Shown here in pieces: positions 6,791-14,231 of a stretch of DNA of 29,263 nucleotides. This DNA comes from CAZPMT01 sp964587655. GTDB taxonomy: Bacteria; Hydrogenedentota; Hydrogenedentia; Hydrogenedentales; SLHB01. Location of the stretch: positions 1-29,263 of the forward strand of contig CAZPMT010000064.1 of NCBI GenBank assembly GCA_964587655.1, read 5' to 3'. A program made the translations under genes and the position numbers. The notes beneath the pieces were generated by a model. It did no database searches. It saw only the letters and a program-made list of their open reading frames with translations, and was not told the origin of the DNA. Numbering within the stretch: the first letter of the stretch is position 1; each line of letters starts with the position of its first letter.

Positions 6791-8671
6791 TTAGTTGGGC
6801 GGCGCCTCGCTGCGCGGCGGCGCGACTTTGCCCGTACGTTCCATCACGTATTCAGGCAGCGTGCGGTTCGCTTCGAATATCTTGTAGCCGCGCGTCTCGA
6901 GGTGTTTGATGTAGTCCTCGACCGTCATGCACGGGGGCCGCGTGAGAGTGACCTTCCCGTCCTTGGTCTCGATCTTCGGCGTGCACACGATCGCGCAGTA
7001 CCGCACCGACGAGTAGACGTCCTCGATGCGCTGTTTGACGGCGTCGCTTTTCGCCGACGCGAAGGCCTGCCTGAAGATCTCCTCGGCCTGGGCGACTGTG
7101 TCCGCGTCGATCCATTGGCCCTTTTCGAGGCAGTGCATCACGGCGCCTTTCGCTTGCACGGTCCGCGTCATCAGGTCGATGTACGCGCGGATGTACGGCG
7201 CGGCATCCTCATAGTAGATCTCGATGAACTCGTTCATGAGCGGCCGGACGTCGGTATCGGGTTTCCACAGCAGGCGCGACAGAAGGTAACACCGCAGCGT
7301 GCCGAGGTCGTCCGCCAGTCCACTGCCGCCGCAGAGGAACATGCCCTTGACGTTGTGCTGGGCATAGAAGGCGTAGTTCGCGCTGAGCACGTGGAAGTTC
7401 GGATAGGGGATCTGGGAGAAATAGCAGTTCGCCGGGTAGTCCCACATGTAGAGACTCTTGGCGATCTTCGACCAACCCGTCAGGTCGTCCGCGAATGCTT
7501 TGTTCACGGCGCTCGACGGGTCCGTGATCGCGCGCGAGTAGTCGCACTCGATCGAGCAAAGGCTGATGATGACATTGTCGCGCGGGGCGAGAGTCCTTGG
7601 GGGCTTGCGCGACCACTGATAGGCGAGGGTTTCGATGTAATTGTTGGGAAACTCGGCCCGGACCAGATCGGCGACGCGGTTGATGCCGGTCAGCATCGCG
7701 CCCATGGGCGAGCCTTCACGTTCGTTGATCTCACGGCACGCGGCGCACGTGCAGTACGCGTCCCAGTCCATCTGCGAGACGCTCCAGATCCGTTTGTCGG
7801 GCGCGGCCTTCATGCGCGGCTTCAACTCCTCGGCGATGGCTTCCGCGACCTTGGGATTGCTGAAGCACAACTGGGAGCGGAGGTCGCCGTGCTTGGCCAT
7901 GTTGTCCGGCACGGAGAGGTCGATGCCGAGCGGCGCGACTCGCTTGCCGTTGATCTCGCTGTAGAAATCAGGGTGTTCGGCGAAATACTTGTCGGGCGGC
8001 ATCAAGGTGAAGGAGGTGTGCACGAACAAACCGAAGTCCGGTTGCGAGCACCAGCGCATATGGCGGGCGTAGGCCGTCCGCTGATCTTCCGGGACGCTCT
8101 GCATTCCGTATGTTTCATACGTCAACTGGCGCCGTTGGATCGGCGACACGTAACGCACGTTGATCTCCGGGATGTACTCCGGTTGCGCCTTGGGCGCATG
8201 CGTAACGTCCGGCGTCAGGAACCGCACGCCAAGGTAATCCTCGACAAACTGGTATACCCCGTACAACGTGCCGAGGTCTTTTTCGCCGGCGATCAGCAGG
8301 TGGCCCGGTCCGCGCTTCTTCGGACGAAGCGTCCGGATGCAGAAACCGTCCGGACCAAGGCCGTCGAGTTTCAGTTGGCTGAGCAATTCATCCGGAACGC
8401 CATTGCGGCCAATCCACACGTTCAAGCCGATATTCTTGAGTGGCTTCTTCGTCATCAGTGCGCCGCGGCCCGTGACGCGCTTCCAGTAATCGGCGAACTC
8501 GGCCACGGCGGCTTTTTCCATATCGGAAGCCTTCTCGTTGATCAGGATGACGACGCCCGCGTAGTCCTCTTGCTTCAAGAACGGGCTCTGGGCAAAGGCC
8601 GCGTGGCTCAACCCGGCAATAAGCACGGCCAAGGAGACCCACGCCAGATGCAACGATAGGCGCCTGTTCAT
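6791..8671 (-). CDS. Secreted DUF4838 protein, glycoside hydrolase-like
   Basis: The 626-residue product starts at ATG 8671 with GGGAG upstream and has a clear signal peptide (MNRRLSLHLAWVSLAVLIAG, then a cleavage region ending AAFAQ). The N-terminal part (AVAEFADYWKRVTG through GVYQFVEDYLGVRFLTPD) is the alpha-glucuronidase-like N-terminal fold often found before DUF4838. The central domain (YETYGMQ, FVHTSF, CTCAACREIN, NYIETLAYQW, YMWDYPAN) is characteristic of DUF4838. These proteins are considered possible glycosidases of exported polysaccharide systems; activity is mostly unproved. A Cys-rich CTCAAC motif is present. It is divergent from the zinc-ribbon gene. A long open frame on the opposite strand is a GC-bias shadow. 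Confidence 0.87.
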   Translation of the reverse strand: MNRRLSLHLAWVSLAVLIAGLSHAAFAQSPFLKQEDYAGVVILINEKASDMEKAAVAEFADYWKRVTGRGALMTKKPLKNIGLNVWIGRNGVPDELLSQLKLDGLGPDGFCIRTLRPKKRGPGHLLIAGEKDLGTLYGVYQFVEDYLGVRFLTPDVTHAPKAQPEYIPEINVRYVSPIQRRQLTYETYGMQSVPEDQRTAYARHMRWCSQPDFGLFVHTSFTLMPPDKYFAEHPDFYSEINGKRVAPLGIDLSVPDNMAKHGDLRSQLCFSNPKVAEAIAEELKPRMKAAPDKRIWSVSQMDWDAYCTCAACREINEREGSPMGAMLTGINRVADLVRAEFPNNYIETLAYQWSRKPPRTLAPRDNVIISLCSIECDYSRAITDPSSAVNKAFADDLTGWSKIAKSLYMWDYPANCYFSQIPYPNFHVLSANYAFYAQHNVKGMFLCGGSGLADDLGTLRCYLLSRLLWKPDTDVRPLMNEFIEIYYEDAAPYIRAYIDLMTRTVQAKGAVMHCLEKGQWIDADTVAQAEEIFRQAFASAKSDAVKQRIEDVYSSVRYCAIVCTPKIETKDGKVTLTRPPCMTVEDYIKHLETRGYKIFEANRTLPEYVMERTGKVAPPRSEAPPN

Positions 8672-8867
8672 AATCACGCGCTCCCGCAAGAGAATTCAGT
8701 GGACTCGACGGACGCCCACTATGTCTCAAGAAAGACTGGCCCTGCAAGTCCGTTCCACTCCCCGCAAAGGAACAGGGACCCACATCAGTCTTGATCTCGG
8801 CCGGGGTCGGAAAGTTCCATGGAGCCCGGGACATGCCGGCAAAGGACCTCGGATCGCGGAACGAACT

Positions 8868-8873
8868 TATGAT
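8868..8873 (+). promoter_or_regulatory. Possible -10 box for the zinc-ribbon gene
   Basis: TATGAT matches the -10 consensus at five of six positions, but no matching -35 is visible. It lies only 14 bases before the ATG at 8888, so the transcript would be nearly leaderless. That agrees with the absence of a ribosome binding site there. Confidence 0.3.
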
Positions 8874-8887
8874 ATCCTGAACCCGCT

Positions 8888-9559
8888 ATGGACGAACTTG
8901 TTGTGACATGTCAGTGCGGCGGATCTTTTACGGTGCGCCGTGGATCCGCGGGCCAGGACGTCGAGTGTACGAAGTGCGGGAAGCCCGTGCGCGTTACGGA
9001 GGCAAACTCGAGAGAGATGACCCAGGCCGAACGCGACGTGCGCCTGTTCCTTGACGAAGAGGAAAAACAACCTCCTTCTCCGGTATCGCAGCCCCAGCCT
9101 CCTGCCAGTGTCGCCACTCGCGGCGACGCCGTAGCTCCTTCCCAAGGCAGCGGCGCGAAATCACCGCGGCTAACGCCCTCTGGCGCGGCCGCCGCGGAGG
9201 CATCCCGATTCCTGCAAGAGGGCGGACCGGGCGGGGCGAAAGTTCCGCGATGCGGTCGGTGCAATCGGCCCTTCCGTGGGCCCTGGGACCAAGTCGATAC
9301 GGACGAAGGGACCTTGTGCCACATTTGCGCAAACAAGATCGACAATCTCATGCCGGGCGCCACGCCTTCACGTCCGCAGACCGGAGAACAGGGTGAAATC
9401 ATGAAAGAGATTGCGCGCCAGCAGAACTGGTCGTTACCGGGAATGGAGCCTCCTCCTGAAGCCGTCGCAGACGACGCGGGACGGCGTCGTCGTCAATTGG
9501 CGATTCTCGGCGGCGCCGCGGTCCTCATGCTTACCTTACTTCTTCTCCTGATCTATTGA
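8888..9559 (+). CDS. Zinc-ribbon protein with C-terminal membrane anchor
   Basis: The 223-residue protein carries two Cys quartets. The first is Cys8, Cys10, Cys27 and Cys30 (CQC and CTKCGKP), a zinc ribbon. The second is Cys122, Cys125, Cys144 and Cys147 (CGRCNRP and CHIC). They are separated by a Pro/Ser/Ala-rich linker. The C-terminus has an Arg run (RRRRQ) then a single hydrophobic helix at about 204-222 ending at the stop, which suggests a tail anchor with the ribbons in the cytoplasm. The family is not recognised. Its position directly before an FHA-GAF-sigma54 activator suggests a signalling or assembly role, which is inference. A hydrophobic open frame continues in the same frame after the stop. 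Confidence 0.78.
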   Translation: MDELVVTCQCGGSFTVRRGSAGQDVECTKCGKPVRVTEANSREMTQAERDVRLFLDEEEKQPPSPVSQPQPPASVATRGDAVAPSQGSGAKSPRLTPSGAAAAEASRFLQEGGPGGAKVPRCGRCNRPFRGPWDQVDTDEGTLCHICANKIDNLMPGATPSRPQTGEQGEIMKEIARQQNWSLPGMEPPPEAVADDAGRRRRQLAILGGAAVLMLTLLLLLIY

Positions 9560-9574
9560 TTCTACGACCTGAGC

Positions 9575-9679
9575 TTGTTTCACTTAATAGTGCTCGGCGT
9601 TTTCGGGTACCTGGCGGAGGTGTGCACCGCGGCCCTTGGCCAACTGATCTTCGGAATCATGGGCATGTTCGCCAGGTAG
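9575..9679 (+). CDS. Possible 34-residue hydrophobic small ORF (doubtful)
   Basis: In the same frame as the zinc-ribbon gene, 15 bases beyond its TGA, a frame from TTG 9575 (or GTG 9590) to TAG 9679 encodes a strongly hydrophobic peptide with segments LIVLGVFGYLAEVCTAALG and QLIFGIMGMFAR. Codon third positions are mostly G or C, as in real genes here. There is no ATG until near the end and no ribosome binding site. It could be a small membrane peptide, a lost C-terminal extension of the upstream gene, or chance. Confidence 0.25.
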   Translation: MFHLIVLGVFGYLAEVCTAALGQLIFGIMGMFAR

Positions 9680-9704
9680 CGGGCATGCGCCGCCTTTCGG
9701 CACA

Positions 9705-9713
9705 TGATATAAT
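9705..9713 (+). promoter_or_regulatory. Extended -10 promoter of the FHA-GAF-sigma54 regulator gene
   Basis: TGATATAAT is a perfect extended -10 (TGn plus TATAAT), with no clear -35. Transcription would begin near 9720, giving a leader of about 43 bases with GGGAGGGAG upstream of ATG 9763. This supports the downstream start for the regulator. Confidence 0.5.
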
Positions 9714-9762
9714 CGTGCACGAAAGCTCGGCGTTGGAAGGAATTGGGGAGGGAGTCCGGGAA

Positions 9763-11586
9763 ATGGCCTTGCATCTCGTCTGTATATCAGGCGCGAAAAA
9801 AGGAGAGAGCTGGAGGGTAGGTGATGACCCCTTGCTTCTCGGGCGCGGCACTGAGTGCCAAGTCTGTCTTTCGGACGCTACCATATCGCGTCGGCACTGC
9901 CGGCTTTTCCAGGAGGGAAGTGAGACCCGGTTCGAGGATCTTGGCAGTCGCAATCCCGCGCTCGTGAACGGCGCGCCATCTCGGAGTGCGTTGCTCAACG
10001 TCGGCGACGAGATCGCGGTTGGATGCGAGTTGTTTGTGGTGGCCGGCATCGGACTGGAGGACTCGCCCTCGACAGGGAGAGGCCTTAAGTCCACGGGCTC
10101 CTGGACGGCCGGCGAACCCATCGTTATCGAAGGGGACCCTGCTGGGGCAATCAAGGCCCGGCCTCGCACCATCCAGGATTTTGTGACGCTTCACAATGTC
10201 ACACGCGAGTTCGGCCAGTGCGAGACCGTCGCTGATCTCGTTGCCACAACCGCACGGCAACTGCGCGAGCGGTTCAACCCTTTGGCCTTGTGGATCGCAC
10301 GCGTGCATGGCGAAGACGACCTCTCTTTTTTTTCGGCGGGGGCCGACGCCGATCCGGGAGCCGACGCGCCACTCGAAATCATCCGCCGAGTCCTTCGTGA
10401 GAAGAAAGGCGTACTGGCGCCAAAAAACATTCGTAGTGAGGGACAGAGCATTCGCGTTTCAACGCTTGCGGCACCGGTGTCGCTCCTCGACGGGCCTACG
10501 GGAGTCTTGGTGGTTCAGACGCGGACTCCTCACGGGATATATTCAGAGTCCGACTTGCAGTTTCTCTCACTTATTGCCGAGGCTCTGGCGCCATTCATTC
10601 ATTCCGTCGAACACATCGAGCAACTCACGCGTGACAATGAGCGTCTGCGGGTTCGGGCCGGCGAATCCCTGGCCCTGGTGGGAGACAGCCGCGCCATGAG
10701 TCACGTCCGCGCCCGGGTTCGGGAAGCGGCAAAATCCGATCTCAACGTGCTTGTCAGCGGTGAGACGGGGACGGGAAAGGAACTGGCCGCACGCCTGATC
10801 CATGCCCAGTCGAACCGGGCTTCCGGCCCCTTGGTTATTGTCAATTGCGCCGCCATCCCCCGCGAACTGTTCGAGGGAGAGATGTTCGGCCACGAGAAGG
10901 GCGCGTACACAGGCGCGGACGAAGTTTCCGCCGGTCTCGTGGCTCGCGCCCACGGCGGCACGCTCTTCCTCGATGAGGTCGGTGACCTGAGCCTCGACAA
11001 CCAGGCCCGCATTCTCCGCGTAGTCGAGTACGGTGCGTTTCGGCGAGTGGGCGCTTCCGCCGAGACACACGTGAACGTACGCGTCGTGGCCGCCACTAAC
11101 AAGGACATCAAAGCCGCTATAACCGCTGGCGAATTCCGAGCCGACTTGTACCACAGGCTGAACGGGTTCGAGATTCATATCCCGCCCCTCCGCGAAAGGC
11201 GCTCGGATATCCCCGTCTTGGCCGGCCATTTCTTCGAGATCGGCAAGCCCGAGGCCAAACGCACGCTGACGGGAATCGCATCAGACGCCCTCGAGCATCT
11301 CCGCTCACGCCTTTGGCCCGGTAACGTCCGCGAACTCCGGAACTGCATACTGCGCGCCATTGCCGTTGCCAGGCAAGACGAGATCAGACTTCAGGATGTA
11401 CTCGAACAAGCCCAAACGGGTTCCGACAATCCCCAGGAACTGTCCCTGAGTCTAGTCGAGGCCGAGAAACGATACATCGCCTCCGTTCTCCGGAAGTGCA
11501 ACGGAAACGCCCGCAAAGCCGCCAAGATCCTCCAAATCAGCCGCAGCACCTTATACCGCAAGATCAACGAACACCAGATCGGGTAG
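9763..11586 (+). CDS. Sigma54-dependent activator with FHA and GAF sensor domains and Fis-type HTH
   Basis: The 607-residue regulator starts at ATG 9763 (GGGAGGGAG upstream); earlier in-frame codons look non-coding. Residues about 1-95 form an FHA phosphothreonine-binding domain (GRGTE, ISRRHC, and the NG turn in ALVNG). Residues about 138-285 resemble a GAF domain. The AAA core follows: Walker A GETGTGKE at about 333-340, the sigma54-contact loop as GAYTGA at about 380-385 (Phe replaced by Tyr, which is tolerated in the family), Walker B GGTLFLDE and the WPGNVREL sensor-II region. The C-terminal Fis-type HTH (RKAAKILQISRSTLYRK) ends the protein. There is no receiver domain, so activation is probably by phosphoprotein binding through FHA and by a small ligand or protein at GAF. 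The target promoters are unknown; I saw no clear -24/-12 element in this window. Confidence 0.92.
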   Translation: MALHLVCISGAKKGESWRVGDDPLLLGRGTECQVCLSDATISRRHCRLFQEGSETRFEDLGSRNPALVNGAPSRSALLNVGDEIAVGCELFVVAGIGLEDSPSTGRGLKSTGSWTAGEPIVIEGDPAGAIKARPRTIQDFVTLHNVTREFGQCETVADLVATTARQLRERFNPLALWIARVHGEDDLSFFSAGADADPGADAPLEIIRRVLREKKGVLAPKNIRSEGQSIRVSTLAAPVSLLDGPTGVLVVQTRTPHGIYSESDLQFLSLIAEALAPFIHSVEHIEQLTRDNERLRVRAGESLALVGDSRAMSHVRARVREAAKSDLNVLVSGETGTGKELAARLIHAQSNRASGPLVIVNCAAIPRELFEGEMFGHEKGAYTGADEVSAGLVARAHGGTLFLDEVGDLSLDNQARILRVVEYGAFRRVGASAETHVNVRVVAATNKDIKAAITAGEFRADLYHRLNGFEIHIPPLRERRSDIPVLAGHFFEIGKPEAKRTLTGIASDALEHLRSRLWPGNVRELRNCILRAIAVARQDEIRLQDVLEQAQTGSDNPQELSLSLVEAEKRYIASVLRKCNGNARKAAKILQISRSTLYRKINEHQIG

Positions 11587-11877
11587 GCGGCACTCTCGCA
11601 CGCGTCCCAATTCGCAACGCCTGCGTTCACGCTGGCACCTTTCGCAAGAACCTTCCTGTTGGCACAGCCTTCCCGGAGTTGCGACAACGCTTGTCCCAGA
11701 AATGCAACTCCGCTACATCTCTCCTTGAGCCTGCGAAGCCCATTCTCAACGGTCCATGTCGGCAACTCCTTTGTTGACAATGGCTTATATGCCATTGCGC
11801 TATCCTTGGCGCGCCAATTGCTCTCAATATTCTCGAGATTAGGGAAAGTTTCGCCGAAACGTACGGGAAGTGGGCTA
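11587..11877. other. Intergenic region with two palindromes before the small HTH gene
   Basis: About 290 bases without a convincing gene. A -35-like TTGACA at 11774 abuts the inverted repeat AATGGC-TTATAT-GCCATT, and a perfect 12-bp palindrome TTGGCGCGCCAA follows at 11806. No acceptable -10 lies at 16-18 bases from the TTGACA. Open frames on both strands here have no ribosome binding site. Confidence 0.45.
11779..11796. promoter_or_regulatory. Inverted repeat, possible operator
   Basis: AATGGC and GCCATT form perfect 6-bp arms around TTATAT. The repeat overlaps the end of a TTGACA hexamer and lies about 80 bp upstream of the stand-alone HTH gene. It could bind that HTH protein or the neighbouring sigma54 activator; this is inference. 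Confidence 0.35.
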
Positions 11878-12081
11878 ATGGCGGGAGCAAGCGGCGAGTC
11901 GCAGAAGGCTGATGATGACTGGAATGGCGATTCAGAGCCTAAGTCACTGCAAGACATGAAGAAAGCGCACATAGAAAAGGTCATTGACTTGGCGGAAGGC
12001 GACATCGAGAAGGCGGCTGAACTCCTGATGATTTCGGTTCCTGATCTGCGCCGATGGATGACGAAACTTGGAATCCAATGA
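11878..12081 (+). CDS. Stand-alone Fis-type helix-turn-helix protein
   Basis: The 67-residue protein starts at ATG 11878 with GGAAG seven bases upstream. Its last 45 residues (SLQDMKKAHIEKVIDLAEG, then DIEKAAELLMISVPDLRRW) follow the C-terminal pattern of NtrC-class activators: the leading helix with K/R-x-H-I, the acidic turn, then AAELLxIS and a recognition helix. There is no AAA or sensor domain. It may be a small nucleoid-type DNA binder or a competitor for sites of the adjacent sigma54 regulator; both are inferred. A longer in-frame start upstream gives a low-complexity extension with no ribosome binding site and was rejected. Confidence 0.7.
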   Translation: MAGASGESQKADDDWNGDSEPKSLQDMKKAHIEKVIDLAEGDIEKAAELLMISVPDLRRWMTKLGIQ

Positions 12082-12394
12082 TGCTGCCAAGTCGCGGAAC
12101 TGAGACAGAACATGAGACAGGGGCAATGTGGACAAAGGTACAAGTCTCCGGTGAGGGAGACGGCTTGGACGGGCGTGACGCCAATTGCCATCACGCCCGC
12201 CCTTTACCGATCGCCTGATGATCCCACCACAGGCGGGCAAGCCTGACCGGGTTATCCCTCGGCCCGCTTCTCGACACTTCGGAAGGCGCCTGTTGGTGCA
12301 GAGGGTTCCTCGCCGTGGTTGCGCGCGAGGCGAATACCCGCTAACATCGTGCTCCGGTTGCATCAATGCGCCCGTCTGGTCCAGGATAGGCGCC
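12082..12394. other. Intergenic region upstream of the GntR gene
   Basis: About 310 bases with no supported gene. The main feature is a hairpin at 12171-12198. A smaller repeat TCTCC-N6-GGAGA occurs just before it. The GntR frame is open for 70 codons upstream of its chosen ATG, but the extension has no family resemblance. Confidence 0.45.
12171..12198. promoter_or_regulatory. Inverted repeat, operator or terminator candidate
   Basis: GGGCGTGA (12171-12178) and TCACGCCC (12191-12198) are perfect 8-bp arms around a 12-base loop. There is no strong T-tract, only CCCTTT downstream, so it is either a weak terminator for the HTH gene or a binding site for the GntR protein encoded about 200 bp downstream. 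Confidence 0.35.
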
Positions 12395-13144
12395 ATGCCC
12401 CGATCTAAACAGAAAGCCGCGCCCGCACCGCACACCGTCTCCCAGGCGATCACGGAAAAACTCATGCGGCGCATCGTCAACAACCATTATGAGGTAGGCG
12501 CGAAGTTGCCTACCGAACGCGATCTTGCCGTCGAGTTCGGCGTCACCCGTCACGTCGTGCGGGAGGCGCTGAAACGCCTTGAAGCGGTCCGCCTCGTTAA
12601 CATCCGGCAAGGCTCGGGCATTTACGTCGAGAACCTTCCACTGACGGGGGGCGTCGAGTTGTTCGACGTGATGCTGACGAACGACGACGGCTCGATCAAT
12701 CTGCCGCTCCTGAACGACATCCTGGAATTCCGCGGCCACATATTCCGCATGGGCGTTCGGCTTGCCGCCGTGCGCCGAACTCCGGAGGAACTCCTGGGCA
12801 TCCGGAAAGTGCTTCATGAACGGCGTGCCTGCGCGCAGGACCCTGCTCGTCTCGAAGAGATAAACCTCCGCATGTTCCGCCTCATCGTGCAGGCCACTCA
12901 CAACCGGGTCTATGAACTCATCTTCAACACCATGGGCCGGATCTCGGTCAGACTCGGGGCGCTCGTCGATTTGCCGCTCATGGGATTCGAGCGTACGCAG
13001 AGCATGATCGAGCGCATAATCGACGCATTCGATCATAAGGATGAAGACATGGCCGACCTGCTCGTGTCGCGCTACCTGAACAGCCTCAAAGAAACGCTGC
13101 TCGGCGCGCCGGGCGCGAGGTCCGACCCCACCGTCTCACGGTAG
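12395..13144 (+). CDS. GntR-family transcriptional regulator, FadR/FCD subfamily
   Basis: The 249-residue protein begins at ATG 12395, preceded by AGGATAGG. Residues about 14-80 are the winged HTH of GntR proteins (ITEKLMRRIVNNHYEVGAKL, PTERDLAVEFGVTRHVVREA and the wing RQGSGIYVE). Residues about 95-235 are an all-helical FCD effector domain (LLNDILEFRGHIFRMGVRLA through SRYLNSLKE). FCD proteins usually sense a carboxylate or sugar-acid metabolite and repress catabolic genes. The 3' end overlaps the convergent DUF89 gene by 9 bp. The regulated target is not obvious; nearby sugar genes are candidates. Confidence 0.88.
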   Translation: MPRSKQKAAPAPHTVSQAITEKLMRRIVNNHYEVGAKLPTERDLAVEFGVTRHVVREALKRLEAVRLVNIRQGSGIYVENLPLTGGVELFDVMLTNDDGSINLPLLNDILEFRGHIFRMGVRLAAVRRTPEELLGIRKVLHERRACAQDPARLEEINLRMFRLIVQATHNRVYELIFNTMGRISVRLGALVDLPLMGFERTQSMIERIIDAFDHKDEDMADLLVSRYLNSLKETLLGAPGARSDPTVSR

Positions 13145-14014
13145 ATTTCCAAACAGGCGGAAGCGTGTCGAGATCAGGGCCACTTGGCCGTACTGCACGC
13201 CCATGTGCTTGGCGATGACCTCACACTTCGCGCGCAAAATGAGGAACACGTCGCCGGGAAACGAATCCACGGTCTCGTAGTTGCCCTGGCCTTTGCCGAT
13301 GATCATATCGGCGCGCTTCAGCCGCTCCAAGAAAGATGCAGGCACGAGATTCAACGGTGAACCGACATAGGCGCCGCCGTTATCGATGACTTCGCAGACG
13401 GCCGTCAGTCCCACCTGTTCCGCGTCTTCCATCAGGACGTCGTTGATGATGGGTCCCGCCTTGACGACGGCGGTCACGCTGGCATACCCCAGTAACTCCT
13501 CGATCAGGATTTTGTCGAACACGATTTCGCCCGCGTTATCGAGGAGAAACACGATGTCCTTCGCTTTGGCCAGGGATTCGCGAAACGCTTCGGTGTGATC
13601 GACGGCGAAGCGCTCGCTCATTACCTGCTCGATCGCGGCGTGAACGTCGATCTCCGAAGAATGCCGCACACCGAGATCGATGACGTTTCCAGCCGCCGCC
13701 AGGTGAAGCGCGGTCACGAGCGGGTCCTCGCTGTTTCGGACGCGGTGGCGCAACTCGGGTTCGAGCCGCAGCGCAAACTCATTCTGGGCCTTGCGGAGTC
13801 CTTTGTATGCGTCGACGTTTCCCGACAGCGCGGAAGCCAGCTCATAGGCAATCAACGACAACTCCGCGGGCGATTTCTCGATGTCCAGATCGGGAATGCG
13901 CCTGACCGTCTCGTTCAGGATCTTGCGCTGCAACTCCGGGTCGTCGGTGACAATTCGGGCCGCGCGCAGCGCCTGCGCCGCGATGCATTCGAGGCAATCC
14001 AATGTGGCCTTCAA
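13136..14014 (-). CDS. DUF89 (ARMT1-like) metal-dependent damage-control phosphatase
   Basis: The 292-residue protein uses a TTG start at 14014 with AAGGGG eight bases upstream; no ATG lies near. The N-terminal CLECIAAQALRAA matches the CxxC start of bacterial DUF89 proteins. The later motifs AAAGNVIDLG, FLLDNAGEIVFDK, VKAGPIINDV, IIGKGQGNYE and RAKCEVIA are the metal and substrate sites of the family. Known members are Mn/Co/Ni-dependent phosphatases that remove damaged or toxic sugar phosphates and other phosphometabolites. All key Asp and Asn residues appear present. Its position beside a sugar-acid type regulator and sugar enzymes fits metabolite repair, which is inference. Confidence 0.88.
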   Translation of the reverse strand: MKATLDCLECIAAQALRAARIVTDDPELQRKILNETVRRIPDLDIEKSPAELSLIAYELASALSGNVDAYKGLRKAQNEFALRLEPELRHRVRNSEDPLVTALHLAAAGNVIDLGVRHSSEIDVHAAIEQVMSERFAVDHTEAFRESLAKAKDIVFLLDNAGEIVFDKILIEELLGYASVTAVVKAGPIINDVLMEDAEQVGLTAVCEVIDNGGAYVGSPLNLVPASFLERLKRADMIIGKGQGNYETVDSFPGDVFLILRAKCEVIAKHMGVQYGQVALISTRFRLFGNLP

Positions 14015-14049
14015 TCAGATAGCCCCTTCTCAGAGCTTGCAAGAAAACA

Positions 14050-14182
14050 CCTGCACCCTGCGTCATTCCCGCGAAAGCGGGAATCCAGAACACACACGAC
14101 GCCACGCAACCTCCGCACGCGCTCGGAACCCTTGCGCTCGCGACTGGATTCCCGCTTTCGCGGGAATGACGCAGGGTGCAGG
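14050..14182. repeat. REP/MITE-like element with perfect 39-bp inverted repeats
   Basis: The arms at 14050-14088 and 14144-14182 are perfect 39-bp inverted copies separated by 55 bases. Each arm contains the palindrome ATTCCC-N8-GGGAAT flanked by CGTC and CCAG. This core matches the pattern of Neisseria dRS3 and similar REP sequences of many bacteria. The paired-REP layout is that of a REPIN or small non-autonomous element. It lies between DUF89 and the beta-helix gene. No transposase is present in the window. Confidence 0.85.
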
Positions 14183-14231
14183 ACTAGTTGAGAAAACGGG
14201 CGCATTGTGATGGCGTTTTCCTCACAAGCTG

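Noticed and set aside
6737..8659. A 640-codon open frame on the plus strand
   Set aside because: It is antisense to the DUF4838 gene, is rich in Arg, Val, His and Asp as expected from a reverse-complement shadow of GC-rich coding DNA, and has no family motif.
11629..11652. Sigma54 -24/-12 promoter around TGGCAC
   Set aside because: The GG to GC spacing does not reach the required ten bases with GC at -12, so it does not fit the element.
11391..12194. A 267-codon minus-strand frame opposite the activator tail and the HTH gene
   Set aside because: No ribosome binding site or family resemblance. It overlaps the well-supported HTH of the activator and the Fis-type protein on the other strand.
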